From Gillisia lutea (GTDB lineage: Bacteria > Bacteroidota > Bacteroidia > Flavobacteriales > Flavobacteriaceae), in NCBI RefSeq assembly GCF_021568705.1, contig NZ_JAKGTH010000010.1, positions 62,001 to 126,000 on the forward strand: 64,000 bases of DNA. Direction: 5' to 3'. Position 1 is the first letter of the stretch. Every line of letters starts with the position of its first letter. The translations under genes were made by a program, and so were the position numbers. The notes beneath the pieces are model-generated. The model was not told the origin of the DNA. It saw nothing but the letters and a program-made list of their open reading frames with translations, and did no database searches. This document shows, piece by piece, positions 47,313 through 56,274 of this stretch.

Positions 47313-47416
47313 GTGTTAATTGTTGTAATACTAGATCAGAAAAGATATGCCAATAGATATCGATACTGAAGGATGAAAAGTATATTTATGTTAAAGTACT
47401 TTTTGTTGAGTGTATT

Positions 47417-48475
47417 TTATTTTACAGCGGCAGAAAGCATTTGTATCGTTCCTTTGTCTGCATCAATTTCTACCTCAATTCCATTCGCTAAAGTTGAATT
47501 ATCAGAGATATGACCAAACATTGCGCCTGAGAATGCAGGTATATTTAAGGGAGTAATATAATGGTCCAGTACTTCTTCTAAGGTAAGAGAACCGTATCCA
47601 CCGCCTGGGTCACATTCAGTGCATTTGCCAAAGACCACTCCGCTAATTTTGTCTAGAATACCTCCCAGCTGTAATTGCGACATCATTCTGTCTACTGCAT
47701 AGATCTTCTCACCTACATCTTCTAAAAAGAGGATTTTATTTTCCCAATTTGGTAAGTACTTTGAGCCCATGATACCGGTTAATACAGAAAGGTTCCCTCC
47801 AACTAGCACTCCGCTGCTTTTCCCTGAAGTAATAGTTCTAACTCTATTTTTTACCTGAACCAAGTTGTCACCTTTTTCGGTAGGATTTGTCAACTGAATC
47901 GCCTCTGCATTAAAAATGATCTTTCTGAAGATGCTGTAACTAAATTCATTCCATGTAGAGACAGCTAATGGTCCGTGAAAGGTAATCAATCCGGTTTGGG
48001 AATAAATAGCCATATGGAGCGCGGTAATATCGCTATAGCCGATGAATATTTTTGGGTTTTTCTTTATAGCTTCGTAATCTATTTTATCTAAGATCCTTGC
48101 TGCTCCAGAACCTCCTCGCAAGGCAATAATGGCATTTACTTCCGGATCTTTGAACATATTATTTAATTCTTGAGCTCTTTCTTCATCAGTACCTGCCAAA
48201 TGCCCATATCTTGTATTTACGAATTTCCCGAGTTTTACTTTCAGTCCCATTGCCTTAAAGGTTTCTACAGCTATTTCATATGGTTCAGATTCGAAAATGG
48301 CGGAAGACGGACTAATAATTCCAATGGTATCACCTTCGGAAAGGTGTTGAGGTAATAATAATGAGTTTTTCTTAAATTCAGTAGCATAAGAAGATTGAAA
48401 AGGGGAAATGAAAGTTGTTAATGATAAGGCGATACTTCCCGTTCCTATGTTCCTTAAAAAATTTCTTCTTTGCAT
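47417..48475 (-). CDS. LD-carboxypeptidase (peptidase family S66) with export signal
   Basis: Family S66 enzymes such as LdcA remove the terminal D-alanine of muropeptide tetrapeptides in peptidoglycan recycling. The 352-residue protein has GDTIGIISPSS, the nucleophile region ALRGGSGAARIL and FIGYSDITALHMAIY, FHGPLAV, GGNLSVLTGIMGSKYLP and the late FGHISDNSTLANG histidine region. The N terminus is a signal peptide with a twin-arginine-like RRNFLRN and a hydrophobic stretch ending about residue 32. E. coli LdcA is cytoplasmic, so export would be unusual. It shares its strand and area with a DacB-type enzyme. Confidence 0.88.
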   Translation of the reverse strand: MQRRNFLRNIGTGSIALSLTTFISPFQSSYATEFKKNSLLLPQHLSEGDTIGIISPSSAIFESEPYEIAVETFKAMGLKVKLGKFVNTRYGHLAGTDEERAQELNNMFKDPEVNAIIALRGGSGAARILDKIDYEAIKKNPKIFIGYSDITALHMAIYSQTGLITFHGPLAVSTWNEFSYSIFRKIIFNAEAIQLTNPTEKGDNLVQVKNRVRTITSGKSSGVLVGGNLSVLTGIMGSKYLPNWENKILFLEDVGEKIYAVDRMMSQLQLGGILDKISGVVFGKCTECDPGGGYGSLTLEEVLDHYITPLNIPAFSGAMFGHISDNSTLANGIEVEIDADKGTIQMLSAAVK

Positions 48476-48555
48476 TGCTGTGTAGATTAAATGAGTTTAT
48501 TGTTGCCTCTAATTTAAAAGAATTAATTTTTATATGCCGGCTCCGGTCTTAAATG

Positions 48556-49938
48556 TTAATAATTTAAATAGATACTTCTTAGAATTCGCTGCATTTCGGT
48601 TTTAATAACCGAAGAACTAACTGTGTAATTATTATTCATAAAGCTAAATAGTAAAATCTTTCCGCTTTTGGTTTTAATATATCCGCTTAAATTATGGTTG
48701 TTACTGAGAGTTCCGGTTTTGGCAAAGATATATGGGACATCTGCTTTGTACCAATTTTTGAGGGTACCGGTCTCACCGCCGCTAGGCAAATAATCAAAAA
48801 GTTTGTCTTGTGGGATTTCTTCAGAAATTTTCTTTAGTAGTCCTACCATACTTCTGGGAGTTACAAGATTATATCGAGAAAGTCCCGATCCATCAACCCA
48901 TATGGGTTCGTCAGGAAGATCGTTCAAATAGTTTGTTTTTATATATTTTATGGCATTATCTGTTTTTAAAGTATCTGAAACTTTATTGGCTACCATCAAA
49001 AGAAGTTGTTCTGCAATAAAATTATCACTGTTTCTAAGCATCGTTTTATATAGACTATCGGCAGGAAGACTATATAATGTTTTTTCTGTGCCCGTTGTTC
49101 TTAATTCTGAATTAACCAGTTTCACAGGTTTTTGAAGTGTGTCGGACAGCAGTTTTGTAAAAAGCTCTGGAGTGTATTTAAAAGGTACTATTTGGGAAGT
49201 TTTTTTTCCTGATTGAGATGGGTGATATCTAAAAGTGTTTTTATCAAGATCTCTCTTGATTTCAGTTATATTTTTACTTAATAACAGACTGTCATTAAAT
49301 TGCTTGATATAAGTAGAAGGTTTTTCTTGTCCTGAATTCCATTTGAATTCTACATAATTTCCATAAATAGGAAATGCTGCTCTCTCTACCGAGTAGTAAT
49401 AATTATAATCATCCCACGACCAGCCAGGTCCAAAGGATTCTTCTGTAAATGCCGAAGGTTGATAGTATAACTCCTCTGTGCGATTCTTTAAAAAATCGTA
49501 AACCTTAGATTCTGGAGCATCAGTATATAGAAAAGAAGGATCTCCGGTTCCTCTAAATATAAGGGAATCATTCTGTACTATATATTTTAGAGCGGGTAAA
49601 GAATCGCCTAAAACCTTTAAACCTGCATAAAATGTAAGCAGTTTTACATTGGAGGCCGGAGTGAAATATTTTTGGGAGTTATATTCATACAACATTTTAT
49701 TGTTGTCAGGATCCATTAAAGCAAAACCGGAGAAACTCTGATTGAAGGTGTCTGAATGCCTGAAATCGCTTTCCAGTGTTCTGTTGAATCTTTTAGTAGA
49801 AGAACAGGATGCCAGGATGAATAGGGAGATTATTAATGATAAAGGCTGAATGTGTCTGCTTAATAATGAGCGTATGTTTTTCAAAATATAGTTTTTTAAA
49901 AGAGATATGTAAGTTATAATAATTATAAAAATTTTCAC
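48556..49938 (-). CDS. dacB: D-alanyl-D-alanine carboxypeptidase/endopeptidase, DacB (PBP4) type, lipoprotein
   Basis: Peptidase family S13 (penicillin-binding) enzyme that trims or opens peptidoglycan cross-links. The three active-site motifs are present: SxxK as ASNVK, SxN as SDN (in LRNSDNFIAEQ) and KTG in AKTGTLSNNHNLSG. The N terminus carries a lipobox (ILASC), so the enzyme is likely membrane-anchored. No ATG is available. The frame starts at a GTG (49938), but a TTG at 49884 (18 codons in) would give a normal 27-residue lipoprotein signal and may be the real start. It is divergent from the second susC with 92 bases between. Confidence 0.9.
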   Translation of the reverse strand: MKIFIIIITYISLLKNYILKNIRSLLSRHIQPLSLIISLFILASCSSTKRFNRTLESDFRHSDTFNQSFSGFALMDPDNNKMLYEYNSQKYFTPASNVKLLTFYAGLKVLGDSLPALKYIVQNDSLIFRGTGDPSFLYTDAPESKVYDFLKNRTEELYYQPSAFTEESFGPGWSWDDYNYYYSVERAAFPIYGNYVEFKWNSGQEKPSTYIKQFNDSLLLSKNITEIKRDLDKNTFRYHPSQSGKKTSQIVPFKYTPELFTKLLSDTLQKPVKLVNSELRTTGTEKTLYSLPADSLYKTMLRNSDNFIAEQLLLMVANKVSDTLKTDNAIKYIKTNYLNDLPDEPIWVDGSGLSRYNLVTPRSMVGLLKKISEEIPQDKLFDYLPSGGETGTLKNWYKADVPYIFAKTGTLSNNHNLSGYIKTKSGKILLFSFMNNNYTVSSSVIKTEMQRILRSIYLNY

Positions 49939-50030
49939 TTAACTAAATCATTAATGCTAATAATATTATGATAGTCGAAGGGAATTCTCTATCTTCATAT
50001 GTAATTCACACAATTTTAACACGGTAAAAT

Positions 50031-53000
50031 ATGAAAAACAAAATTACACTTTTGGCCTTTATGGTCATTTTTCAATTTACTAGTTTGTTTGCTCAGGAAA
50101 AGACCGTTACTGGTAAGGTTACCGACCTTAAAGAGGGGATGACACTACCAGGAGTGAACGTAATAGTAAAAGGAACAAATCAAGGGACGGTTACCGATAT
50201 GGATGGGGTCTATTCTATCGATGTAAATGAAAGCCAAGTTCTGGTGTTTTCTTCTCTGGGTTTTGAGACGCAGGAGATAAGAGTTGGATCTCAAACTGCA
50301 ATTAATGTTGTGATGGTAGCAAATCTAGAAGGTTTAGATGAGGTGGTAGTTACTGCTCTTGGTATATCAAGAGACAAGAAATCCTTGGGTTATGCAACTC
50401 AGGAAGTGGGAGGTGAAGATCTAAATCTTACCAACGAGCAAAATGTTATTGGTTCATTATCAGGAAGGGTAGCAGGAGTTCAGGTTACCGGTGCTTCCGG
50501 AGCCAGTATGGGGGGTACTCAAAAAATAAAGATACGCGGTGTAAATTCTATAGGAGGTGGAGATCAACCTCTTATTGTAGTAGATGGAACTCCAATTTCC
50601 AATGCTAACTTTGCAGGGAGTGACGAATCTGATTATGGGAATCTAGGTCAGGATATCAATCCTAGTGATATAGAATCTGTGAATGTTCTAAAAGGTCCTG
50701 CTGCCTCAGCTTTATATGGAATTAGAGGTCAATATGGAGTCATTATGATTACTACTAAAAAAGGAGCTAAGGGAGTAAAAGATGTGCAGGTACAAGTGAA
50801 CTCGTCTTTCACCGTAGAAAGGGCAGGAAATTTTATGCCACTTCAAAATATGTATGGCGGGGGGTCAAGTCAGCAATTTAGAACTCTTGCAAATGGAGAC
50901 CCTTATGTAGATCTAAGCGTTGATGAAAGTTGGGGGCCAAAAATGGATGGAACACCAGTTCGCCAGGTTTTTAGTTTTTATCCGCAGGATACCGAATATC
51001 AACAATTAACCCCTTTTGTTGCGCATCCCGATAATATAAAGGATTATTATGAAACGGGTTATAACTTCAACAATGGTGTTACGATTTCGGGAGGAAACGA
51101 GAATACTACGTATCGACTTAGCTTTAATGATACGAGAATAGAAGGTGTAGAGCCCAATACGTATCTTGATAGAAATAACTTAGGTTTAAATGCCAGCTTA
51201 GATCTTACCGAAAAGCTTACGGTTTCTACTAATATTAACTATGCTAGGAATGATGCGCAGCGTCCTAAGCAAGGGTCAGAATATGGAACAGGGTACTTTA
51301 CCCAATGGTTTCAAAGAAATATTGATATGAATCGTTTAAAAGATTATAAGTACGACGATGGAACTTTTTTGCATTGGAATTTAAGAAGGCCAGATTCAAA
51401 TACAGGCGAGATATCCAATCTGAGTCCGCTGTATTGGGATAATCCATATTTCGATGCTTACGAGAATACTAATATGGATAGTAGAGATCGATTTTTTGGA
51501 AATGTAGGATTAACGTATAAGGTGTTGCCGGAGCTTGAATTAAGCGCAGCTGTTAGAGGGGATATTTATACTCAGAATATTGAAACTAGAACTGCTTTTG
51601 GCGGAAAAAGAACTCCTGAATATACCATAGGTAAATATGAGAATAAGGAAATGAACTATGAGTTCCTCGCACTCTATAAAAAGAAATGGGACGATTTTTC
51701 AGTAAATGGTACCTTGGGAGGAAATATATTTAACAGAAGGTATTCTTACCTTTATCAGGGAACAGTGGGAGGGCTTTCCTCCCCGGGATTCTATAATATT
51801 GATGCCTCCATAGATAGACCTAATGTGTCTAATTATTTACTAAGAAAACAAATTCGAAGTATGTTTGGAATGCTTTCATTAGGCTATAAAGACACTTATT
51901 TTGTTGATGCTTCTATAAGAAATGATATTTCTTCGGCACTACCCGAAAATAATAATTCCTATTGGTATCCCTCAATTTCCGGTAGTATGGTTTTTAGTGA
52001 ATTGATAGATTGGGATACTTTATCCTTCGGGAAATTTAGAGCTAGTTATGCTCAGGCAGGATCAGATCTGGACGCTTATCAAACAAGTCTTCCTTATGGG
52101 GTGGGAACGGTATATAACGGAACAAATACTTTATATGTGCCTGATAACCTTAATAATCCAAACATCAAACCTTCATTTGCACATTCCTATGAAGCTGGTG
52201 TCGATTTAAGATTCTTCAAAAGTAGATTGGGAATAGACTTCACTTACTATGTGCAGAAGAATAAAAATCAAATTATTAGTCTGGATGTTTCAGGCGCTAG
52301 TGGTTATAGTTCCAGTACTATAAATGCCGGGTTAATACAAAATAAGGGTTTTGAGATTGCTATTACTGCCAAGCCTATAGAGACAGATAATTTTAATTGG
52401 AATTTAAACTTCAATATAAACAGCAATAAAAGTGAAGTCGTAGAACTTGCTCCGGGTATAGATGTTTATACGTATGGATCTACTACCTATTCTAGTGTGA
52501 ACAGCTACTTGAATTCGTACGTTGGAGAAGCCTTTGGAAGTTTGGTGGGGCAGGCCTATCAAAGAGATGAGGCTACAGGAAAGATTCTTTTAGGGTCAGA
52601 TAATATGCCGCTCTATACTGATGCCACTCATAACTTCGGAAGTGTTCTTCCTGATTTTAATGGAGGTTTGCAAAATACGTTGCGCATAGGAAATTTCAAT
52701 GTAGCTGCGATGATAGATTTTCAGGGAGGGGGACAGTTCTTTAGTAGATCTAAAATGTTGGCTGTGAGAACCGGGCAAGATCCGCTTACGGTAGCAACTA
52801 ACGATAACGGCATGAATGTGAGAGATCCGTTAGAAGACGGAGGAGGAGTAAAGGTAACAGGTATTTCTGCTGAAACAGGAGAAGATGTTACTGCATATGT
52901 AGATGCCCGTTCTTATTATCGTAATGTTCTTGGAAGAAGAATCTATGAAGAATGGCTGTATGATGCTTCTTATATAAAACTGAGTGAAGTTAGATTGGGT

Positions 53001-53213
53001 TATACGTTTGGAGAAGAATTACTTCAAAAACTTCCTTTCAAAAGCGTGGCAGTAGCTTTAATTGCAAGAAACCCCGCTATGATATGGCAAGAAGCCCCAG
53101 ACGGAATAGATCCTTCGGCTATTTCAACAGGAAGCCAATCTATAAGTTGGTATGAATCGGGACAGCTGGTGTCGGTAAGGTCTTATGGTTTGAATCTTAA
53201 TATCACATTTTAA
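50031..53213 (+). CDS. SusC/RagA-family TonB-dependent outer-membrane transporter
   Basis: The second SusC-type importer, 1060 residues: signal peptide (about 1-22, ending SLFA), carboxypeptidase-regulatory-like domain (about 26-98, LPGVNVIVKGTNQGTV), the DEVVVTALGISRDKKS linker, plug domain (about 115-235, with LIVVDGTPISNANF and VNVLKGPAASALYGIRGQYG) and a beta-barrel ending in ITF. The linker and plug resemble the first SusC of the window (both have VVVTALGI and KKSLGYATQEV), so the two are related paralogues. It heads an operon with a SusD gene 11 bases downstream. It is divergent from dacB. Confidence 0.95.
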   Translation: MKNKITLLAFMVIFQFTSLFAQEKTVTGKVTDLKEGMTLPGVNVIVKGTNQGTVTDMDGVYSIDVNESQVLVFSSLGFETQEIRVGSQTAINVVMVANLEGLDEVVVTALGISRDKKSLGYATQEVGGEDLNLTNEQNVIGSLSGRVAGVQVTGASGASMGGTQKIKIRGVNSIGGGDQPLIVVDGTPISNANFAGSDESDYGNLGQDINPSDIESVNVLKGPAASALYGIRGQYGVIMITTKKGAKGVKDVQVQVNSSFTVERAGNFMPLQNMYGGGSSQQFRTLANGDPYVDLSVDESWGPKMDGTPVRQVFSFYPQDTEYQQLTPFVAHPDNIKDYYETGYNFNNGVTISGGNENTTYRLSFNDTRIEGVEPNTYLDRNNLGLNASLDLTEKLTVSTNINYARNDAQRPKQGSEYGTGYFTQWFQRNIDMNRLKDYKYDDGTFLHWNLRRPDSNTGEISNLSPLYWDNPYFDAYENTNMDSRDRFFGNVGLTYKVLPELELSAAVRGDIYTQNIETRTAFGGKRTPEYTIGKYENKEMNYEFLALYKKKWDDFSVNGTLGGNIFNRRYSYLYQGTVGGLSSPGFYNIDASIDRPNVSNYLLRKQIRSMFGMLSLGYKDTYFVDASIRNDISSALPENNNSYWYPSISGSMVFSELIDWDTLSFGKFRASYAQAGSDLDAYQTSLPYGVGTVYNGTNTLYVPDNLNNPNIKPSFAHSYEAGVDLRFFKSRLGIDFTYYVQKNKNQIISLDVSGASGYSSSTINAGLIQNKGFEIAITAKPIETDNFNWNLNFNINSNKSEVVELAPGIDVYTYGSTTYSSVNSYLNSYVGEAFGSLVGQAYQRDEATGKILLGSDNMPLYTDATHNFGSVLPDFNGGLQNTLRIGNFNVAAMIDFQGGGQFFSRSKMLAVRTGQDPLTVATNDNGMNVRDPLEDGGGVKVTGISAETGEDVTAYVDARSYYRNVLGRRIYEEWLYDASYIKLSEVRLGYTFGEELLQKLPFKSVAVALIARNPAMIWQEAPDGIDPSAISTGSQSISWYESGQLVSVRSYGLNLNITF

Positions 53214-53224
53214 AAAGTACAATT

Positions 53225-54613
53225 ATGAAACAGACTTATATAATAATATTGGTGTTAAGCTTTGTGATGGGAGGCTGCAGCAATTTTGATGACGATATAA
53301 ATACAAACCCTAACCTGCCTAGTCAGGCTTCAGGAACTCAGCTTATTGCGAATGCTGCACTGTACCTGCCAGGTTTAGCTTCTTCACCAAAAGGAGAGTT
53401 TATGGCGCAATATTTAGCAGAAACTCAGTATGTGGGTGCTTCTCTCTATCCTGAGGAGAGCACTAGTTTTTACGGCTTGTATCAGGGGCCATTAGCAAAT
53501 CTGCAGGCGGTTATCGATTCTGAAGAGTTAAGCGCTTCTCAAGGGCCCGTTCCAAATCAAGTGGCGGTAGCAAAGATCTTACGAGCTTATTTTTATTGGA
53601 ATATTACCGACAGATGGGGAGATGTGCCATATTCGGAAGCGTTAAAGGGTGCAGAAGATTTCACTCCGGCATACGATACCCAGGAGTCTATTTATAACAG
53701 TCTTTTTCAGGAGCTGAAAGATGCAAATGCCATGATGGTTGCAGGAAGTATTTCAGATGATATTATCTATGGTGGCGACATGTCTAAGTGGCAAAAGCTG
53801 GGGAATACAATTCGACTTTTAATGGCATTGCGATTATCGGAAGTAGACCCTTCTAAAGGAATGCAGGAATTTAACGATGCGCTGAGTGCAGGAGTTTTTG
53901 CTTCTAATAGTGATAATCTTGTGTTTAGACATTTGGCCGATGCTAATAGCCAGAACTACTGGTATGGACAAGTGGTAGATCAAAATCGTGAATGGTGGGC
54001 TGTTACCGAAACCTTAGTTGAAGAAATGAAACCTGTAAGTGATCCAAGGTTACCTGTTTATGCAGATCCTGCTAGAGCCAACGGGGAGTATGTTGGCTTG
54101 CAATTTGGAGAAGAAGATAATATTGGTACTGAAGAATTCTCGCTTTTAGGTTCAGATATTTATGCTCAGGATGCACCAGTCTATTTAGTGACCTACGCAC
54201 AGGTGTTATTTGCTATGGCAGAGGCGGCTGAACGTGGTTGGATATCTGAAGATACAGAGTCCTTATATAATATGGCAATCGAACAATCTATTGTACAATG
54301 GACTGGTAGTTCAGATGGAGTTGAGGAATTTTTGAATAATCCTGAAATTGCTTTTGATGATACCAGAGCTATGGAGCAAATTGGTAACCAACGCTGGGTG
54401 CATTTATATATGTTTGGCTATGAAGCATGGTCAGAATGGAGAAGAACTGGGTATCCTAACGATTTAGTTTCGCCAAATGGGGCAGATGTTCCTAACAGAC
54501 TTTCTTATCCAGATAATGAAGCCTTTAATAACGAGGTTAATTATGATGCTGCGGTGCAACGACAGTTCAATGGGCAGGAAAGTATTTATGGTAAGGTATG
54601 GTGGGATTTGTAA
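53225..54613 (+). CDS. SusD/RagB-like outer-membrane lipoprotein (SusD-like_2 type)
   Basis: The 462-residue partner of the preceding SusC protein. A lipoprotein signal peptide ends VMGGC (cysteine 18). The mature part has NPNLPSQASGTQL, the helical segment YFYWNITDRWGDVPYSEAL (very like that of the first SusD) and ILFAMAEAAERGWI, followed by the C-terminal IGNQRWVHLYMFGYEAWSEWRRTGYP. As in the first pair, no degradative enzyme or regulator follows; a terminator closes the unit. Confidence 0.92.
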   Translation: MKQTYIIILVLSFVMGGCSNFDDDINTNPNLPSQASGTQLIANAALYLPGLASSPKGEFMAQYLAETQYVGASLYPEESTSFYGLYQGPLANLQAVIDSEELSASQGPVPNQVAVAKILRAYFYWNITDRWGDVPYSEALKGAEDFTPAYDTQESIYNSLFQELKDANAMMVAGSISDDIIYGGDMSKWQKLGNTIRLLMALRLSEVDPSKGMQEFNDALSAGVFASNSDNLVFRHLADANSQNYWYGQVVDQNREWWAVTETLVEEMKPVSDPRLPVYADPARANGEYVGLQFGEEDNIGTEEFSLLGSDIYAQDAPVYLVTYAQVLFAMAEAAERGWISEDTESLYNMAIEQSIVQWTGSSDGVEEFLNNPEIAFDDTRAMEQIGNQRWVHLYMFGYEAWSEWRRTGYPNDLVSPNGADVPNRLSYPDNEAFNNEVNYDAAVQRQFNGQESIYGKVWWDL

Positions 54614-54628
54614 CCTGCTCTTATCAAT

Positions 54629-54662
54629 ATCAAAAAAGCCGGTGTTTACCGGCTTTTTTGAT
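54629..54662 (+). terminator. Terminator of the second susCD operon
   Basis: A perfect 15-bp stem (54629-54643 with 54648-54662), GTTT loop, and a T6 run in the right arm. It is 15 bases after the susD stop. Confidence 0.92.
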
Positions 54663-54754
54663 GTAATTATATTACTGCAGGTAACGATAAGTTGTTTTTA
54701 TAGTGAATGCAGATAATCCCACGATAAAGAAAGTATTAAAACTGTAAGATTGTT

Positions 54755-54762
54755 TATCTTTG
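54755..54762 (+). promoter_or_regulatory. queE -7 promoter element abutting the start codon
   Basis: TATCTTTG matches TAnnTTTG exactly and ends six bases before the queE ATG at 54769. The -33 element is weak (TATT, 54734-54737, 17-base spacer). The transcript would start at or within a few bases of the ATG. Confidence 0.6.
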
Positions 54763-54768
54763 CAGGCT

Positions 54769-55401
54769 ATGATTACAGAAGATACAAAAGTGCTGGTGGA
54801 CAAGGGTATAATGCTTCCATTAATGGAGGAGTTCTATACTATACAGGGAGAAGGGTTTTTCAAAGGAACTGCTGCTTATTTCATTAGAATAGGTGGTTGC
54901 GATGTTGGTTGTCATTGGTGTGATGTTAAGGAAAGCTGGGATGCTACCATACATCCGCCAACTCATATAGGGAAGATTGTTGAAAATGCTGTGTCTCACA
55001 GTGATACCGTTGTAGTGACGGGTGGAGAGCCCTTAACATGGGACATGACAATACTTACAGAGACTTTAAAAGCTCAGGGATGCAAGGTTCATATAGAGAC
55101 TTCTGGAGCTTATAAGCTTACGGGAGTTTGGGATTGGATATGTTTATCTCCAAAAAAGATGAAATTGCCAACCGATGAGGTTTGTGCGGTTGCCGATGAA
55201 TTAAAAGTGATAGTTTATAATGCGCATGACTTGGTTTTTGCTGAAGAACAAGCTGCGCGCGTAAATGAAGATTGTATTCTCTATCTTCAGCCAGAATGGA
55301 GTAAACGAGATAAAGTGGTACCAATGATTGTGGATTATGTGATGAAAAATCCTAAATGGAAGGTGTCGCTTCAAACTCATAAATACCTTAATATACCTTA
55401 A
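54769..55401 (+). CDS. queE: 7-carboxy-7-deazaguanine synthase (radical SAM)
   Basis: QueE rearranges 6-carboxytetrahydropterin to 7-carboxy-7-deazaguanine in the queuosine pathway, using a [4Fe-4S] cluster and SAM. The cluster motif is CDVGCHWC (CxxxCxxC, about residues 43-50), with PLMEEFYTIQGEGFFKGT before it and VTGGEPLTWDM (SAM-binding glycines) after it. The 210-residue length is normal. I start at the ATG at 54769; a second ATG at 54811 (MLPLMEEF) is possible, but the intervening LVDKGI region fits the family. Other queuosine genes are not nearby. Confidence 0.95.
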   Translation: MITEDTKVLVDKGIMLPLMEEFYTIQGEGFFKGTAAYFIRIGGCDVGCHWCDVKESWDATIHPPTHIGKIVENAVSHSDTVVVTGGEPLTWDMTILTETLKAQGCKVHIETSGAYKLTGVWDWICLSPKKMKLPTDEVCAVADELKVIVYNAHDLVFAEEQAARVNEDCILYLQPEWSKRDKVVPMIVDYVMKNPKWKVSLQTHKYLNIP

Positions 55402-55443
55402 AATAAAACGGCCTCAAATGTAAATTTGAGGCCGTTTTATTTT
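55400..55443. terminator. Bidirectional terminator between queE and DUF2911 gene
   Basis: A perfect 20-bp inverted repeat (55400-55419 with 55424-55443) with a 4-base loop and A/T tracts on the outer arms, shared by the two convergent genes. It starts inside the queE stop codon. Confidence 0.93.
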
Positions 55444-55458
55444 AAGTGATTGTAAGTT

Positions 55459-56019
55459 TTATTTAATTACTGTCTTAAAGGGTACTTCAACATATCTGTC
55501 GTCCCATCCCATTAAAAGATCAGCTCCATCCTCTTTAGCTACAAAAGCTATCGAGAAAGATTCGATACTGGTAGGAGATTTTTTCACAGGAACTTTAATT
55601 CTAACAATATCCTGTTTATCTGTATACTCGTATGCACCCCAGGTAAATGTACTGTTATTTAAAATTACTGTCCATTCGTTTTCTTCTGGAATAGAGTACA
55701 TGGTGTAAGTTCCTGCATTTACTTTAACACCGGCCACCATCATGTCCTTATATAAGGTAAGTTCAGTAGATTCATTAGCTCCGGTTCTCCATACTTCGCC
55801 ATAAGGAACGAGTTTTCCAAAGATCTCACGATTTCTTTTTTGAGGTCGGCTATAAATTACTCGGGCTACTACCTTGTTGTCTGCGTTTTTATAAATAGCA
55901 AGATCCATTGGGCTTGCATCTAATTTCGCGAAATTTAATCCTTCAGTAGTCTGCGCTTTTAGAGTATTGTGTTGAATTGATGCTCCAACAATAAGCGCTA
56001 TTAAAAGTATGCGTTTCAT
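55459..56019 (-). CDS. DUF2911 exported protein
   Basis: A 186-residue protein with a signal peptide (about 1-22, ending LKAQ) and a DUF2911 domain. The segments are ARVIYSRPQKRNREIFG, LVPYGEVWRTGANESTEL, VNAGTYTMYSIPEENEWTVILN and VKKSPTSIESFSIAF. The family is common in Bacteroidetes and has no proven function. It is monocistronic; its downstream end is the two-way terminator shared with queE. The 255-base gap up to asnB holds no gene and no exact promoter match that I can defend. Confidence 0.9.
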   Translation of the reverse strand: MKRILLIALIVGASIQHNTLKAQTTEGLNFAKLDASPMDLAIYKNADNKVVARVIYSRPQKRNREIFGKLVPYGEVWRTGANESTELTLYKDMMVAGVKVNAGTYTMYSIPEENEWTVILNNSTFTWGAYEYTDKQDIVRIKVPVKKSPTSIESFSIAFVAKEDGADLLMGWDDRYVEVPFKTVIK

Positions 56020-56274
56020 AATTTTTTATTTTTATTTCGTTTAAATGTTAAAAGTACTATTTCACCCTCAGTATAAGCGTTAATCAAAAGCTTATTAATT
56101 GTTAAAAATATTCAACTTTATAAATGAAAGAAAATCATAGCAATGATTGAAATATAGGTTTCTGTTTAAATTTAATTTTTATATTTTACATTCCAGATGT
56201 AAGTAATTTTATATTTAATGTTTTTATTTGTAAATAAACACCGCACATTTGAACTGTAATTAAAACTCAAAGTT

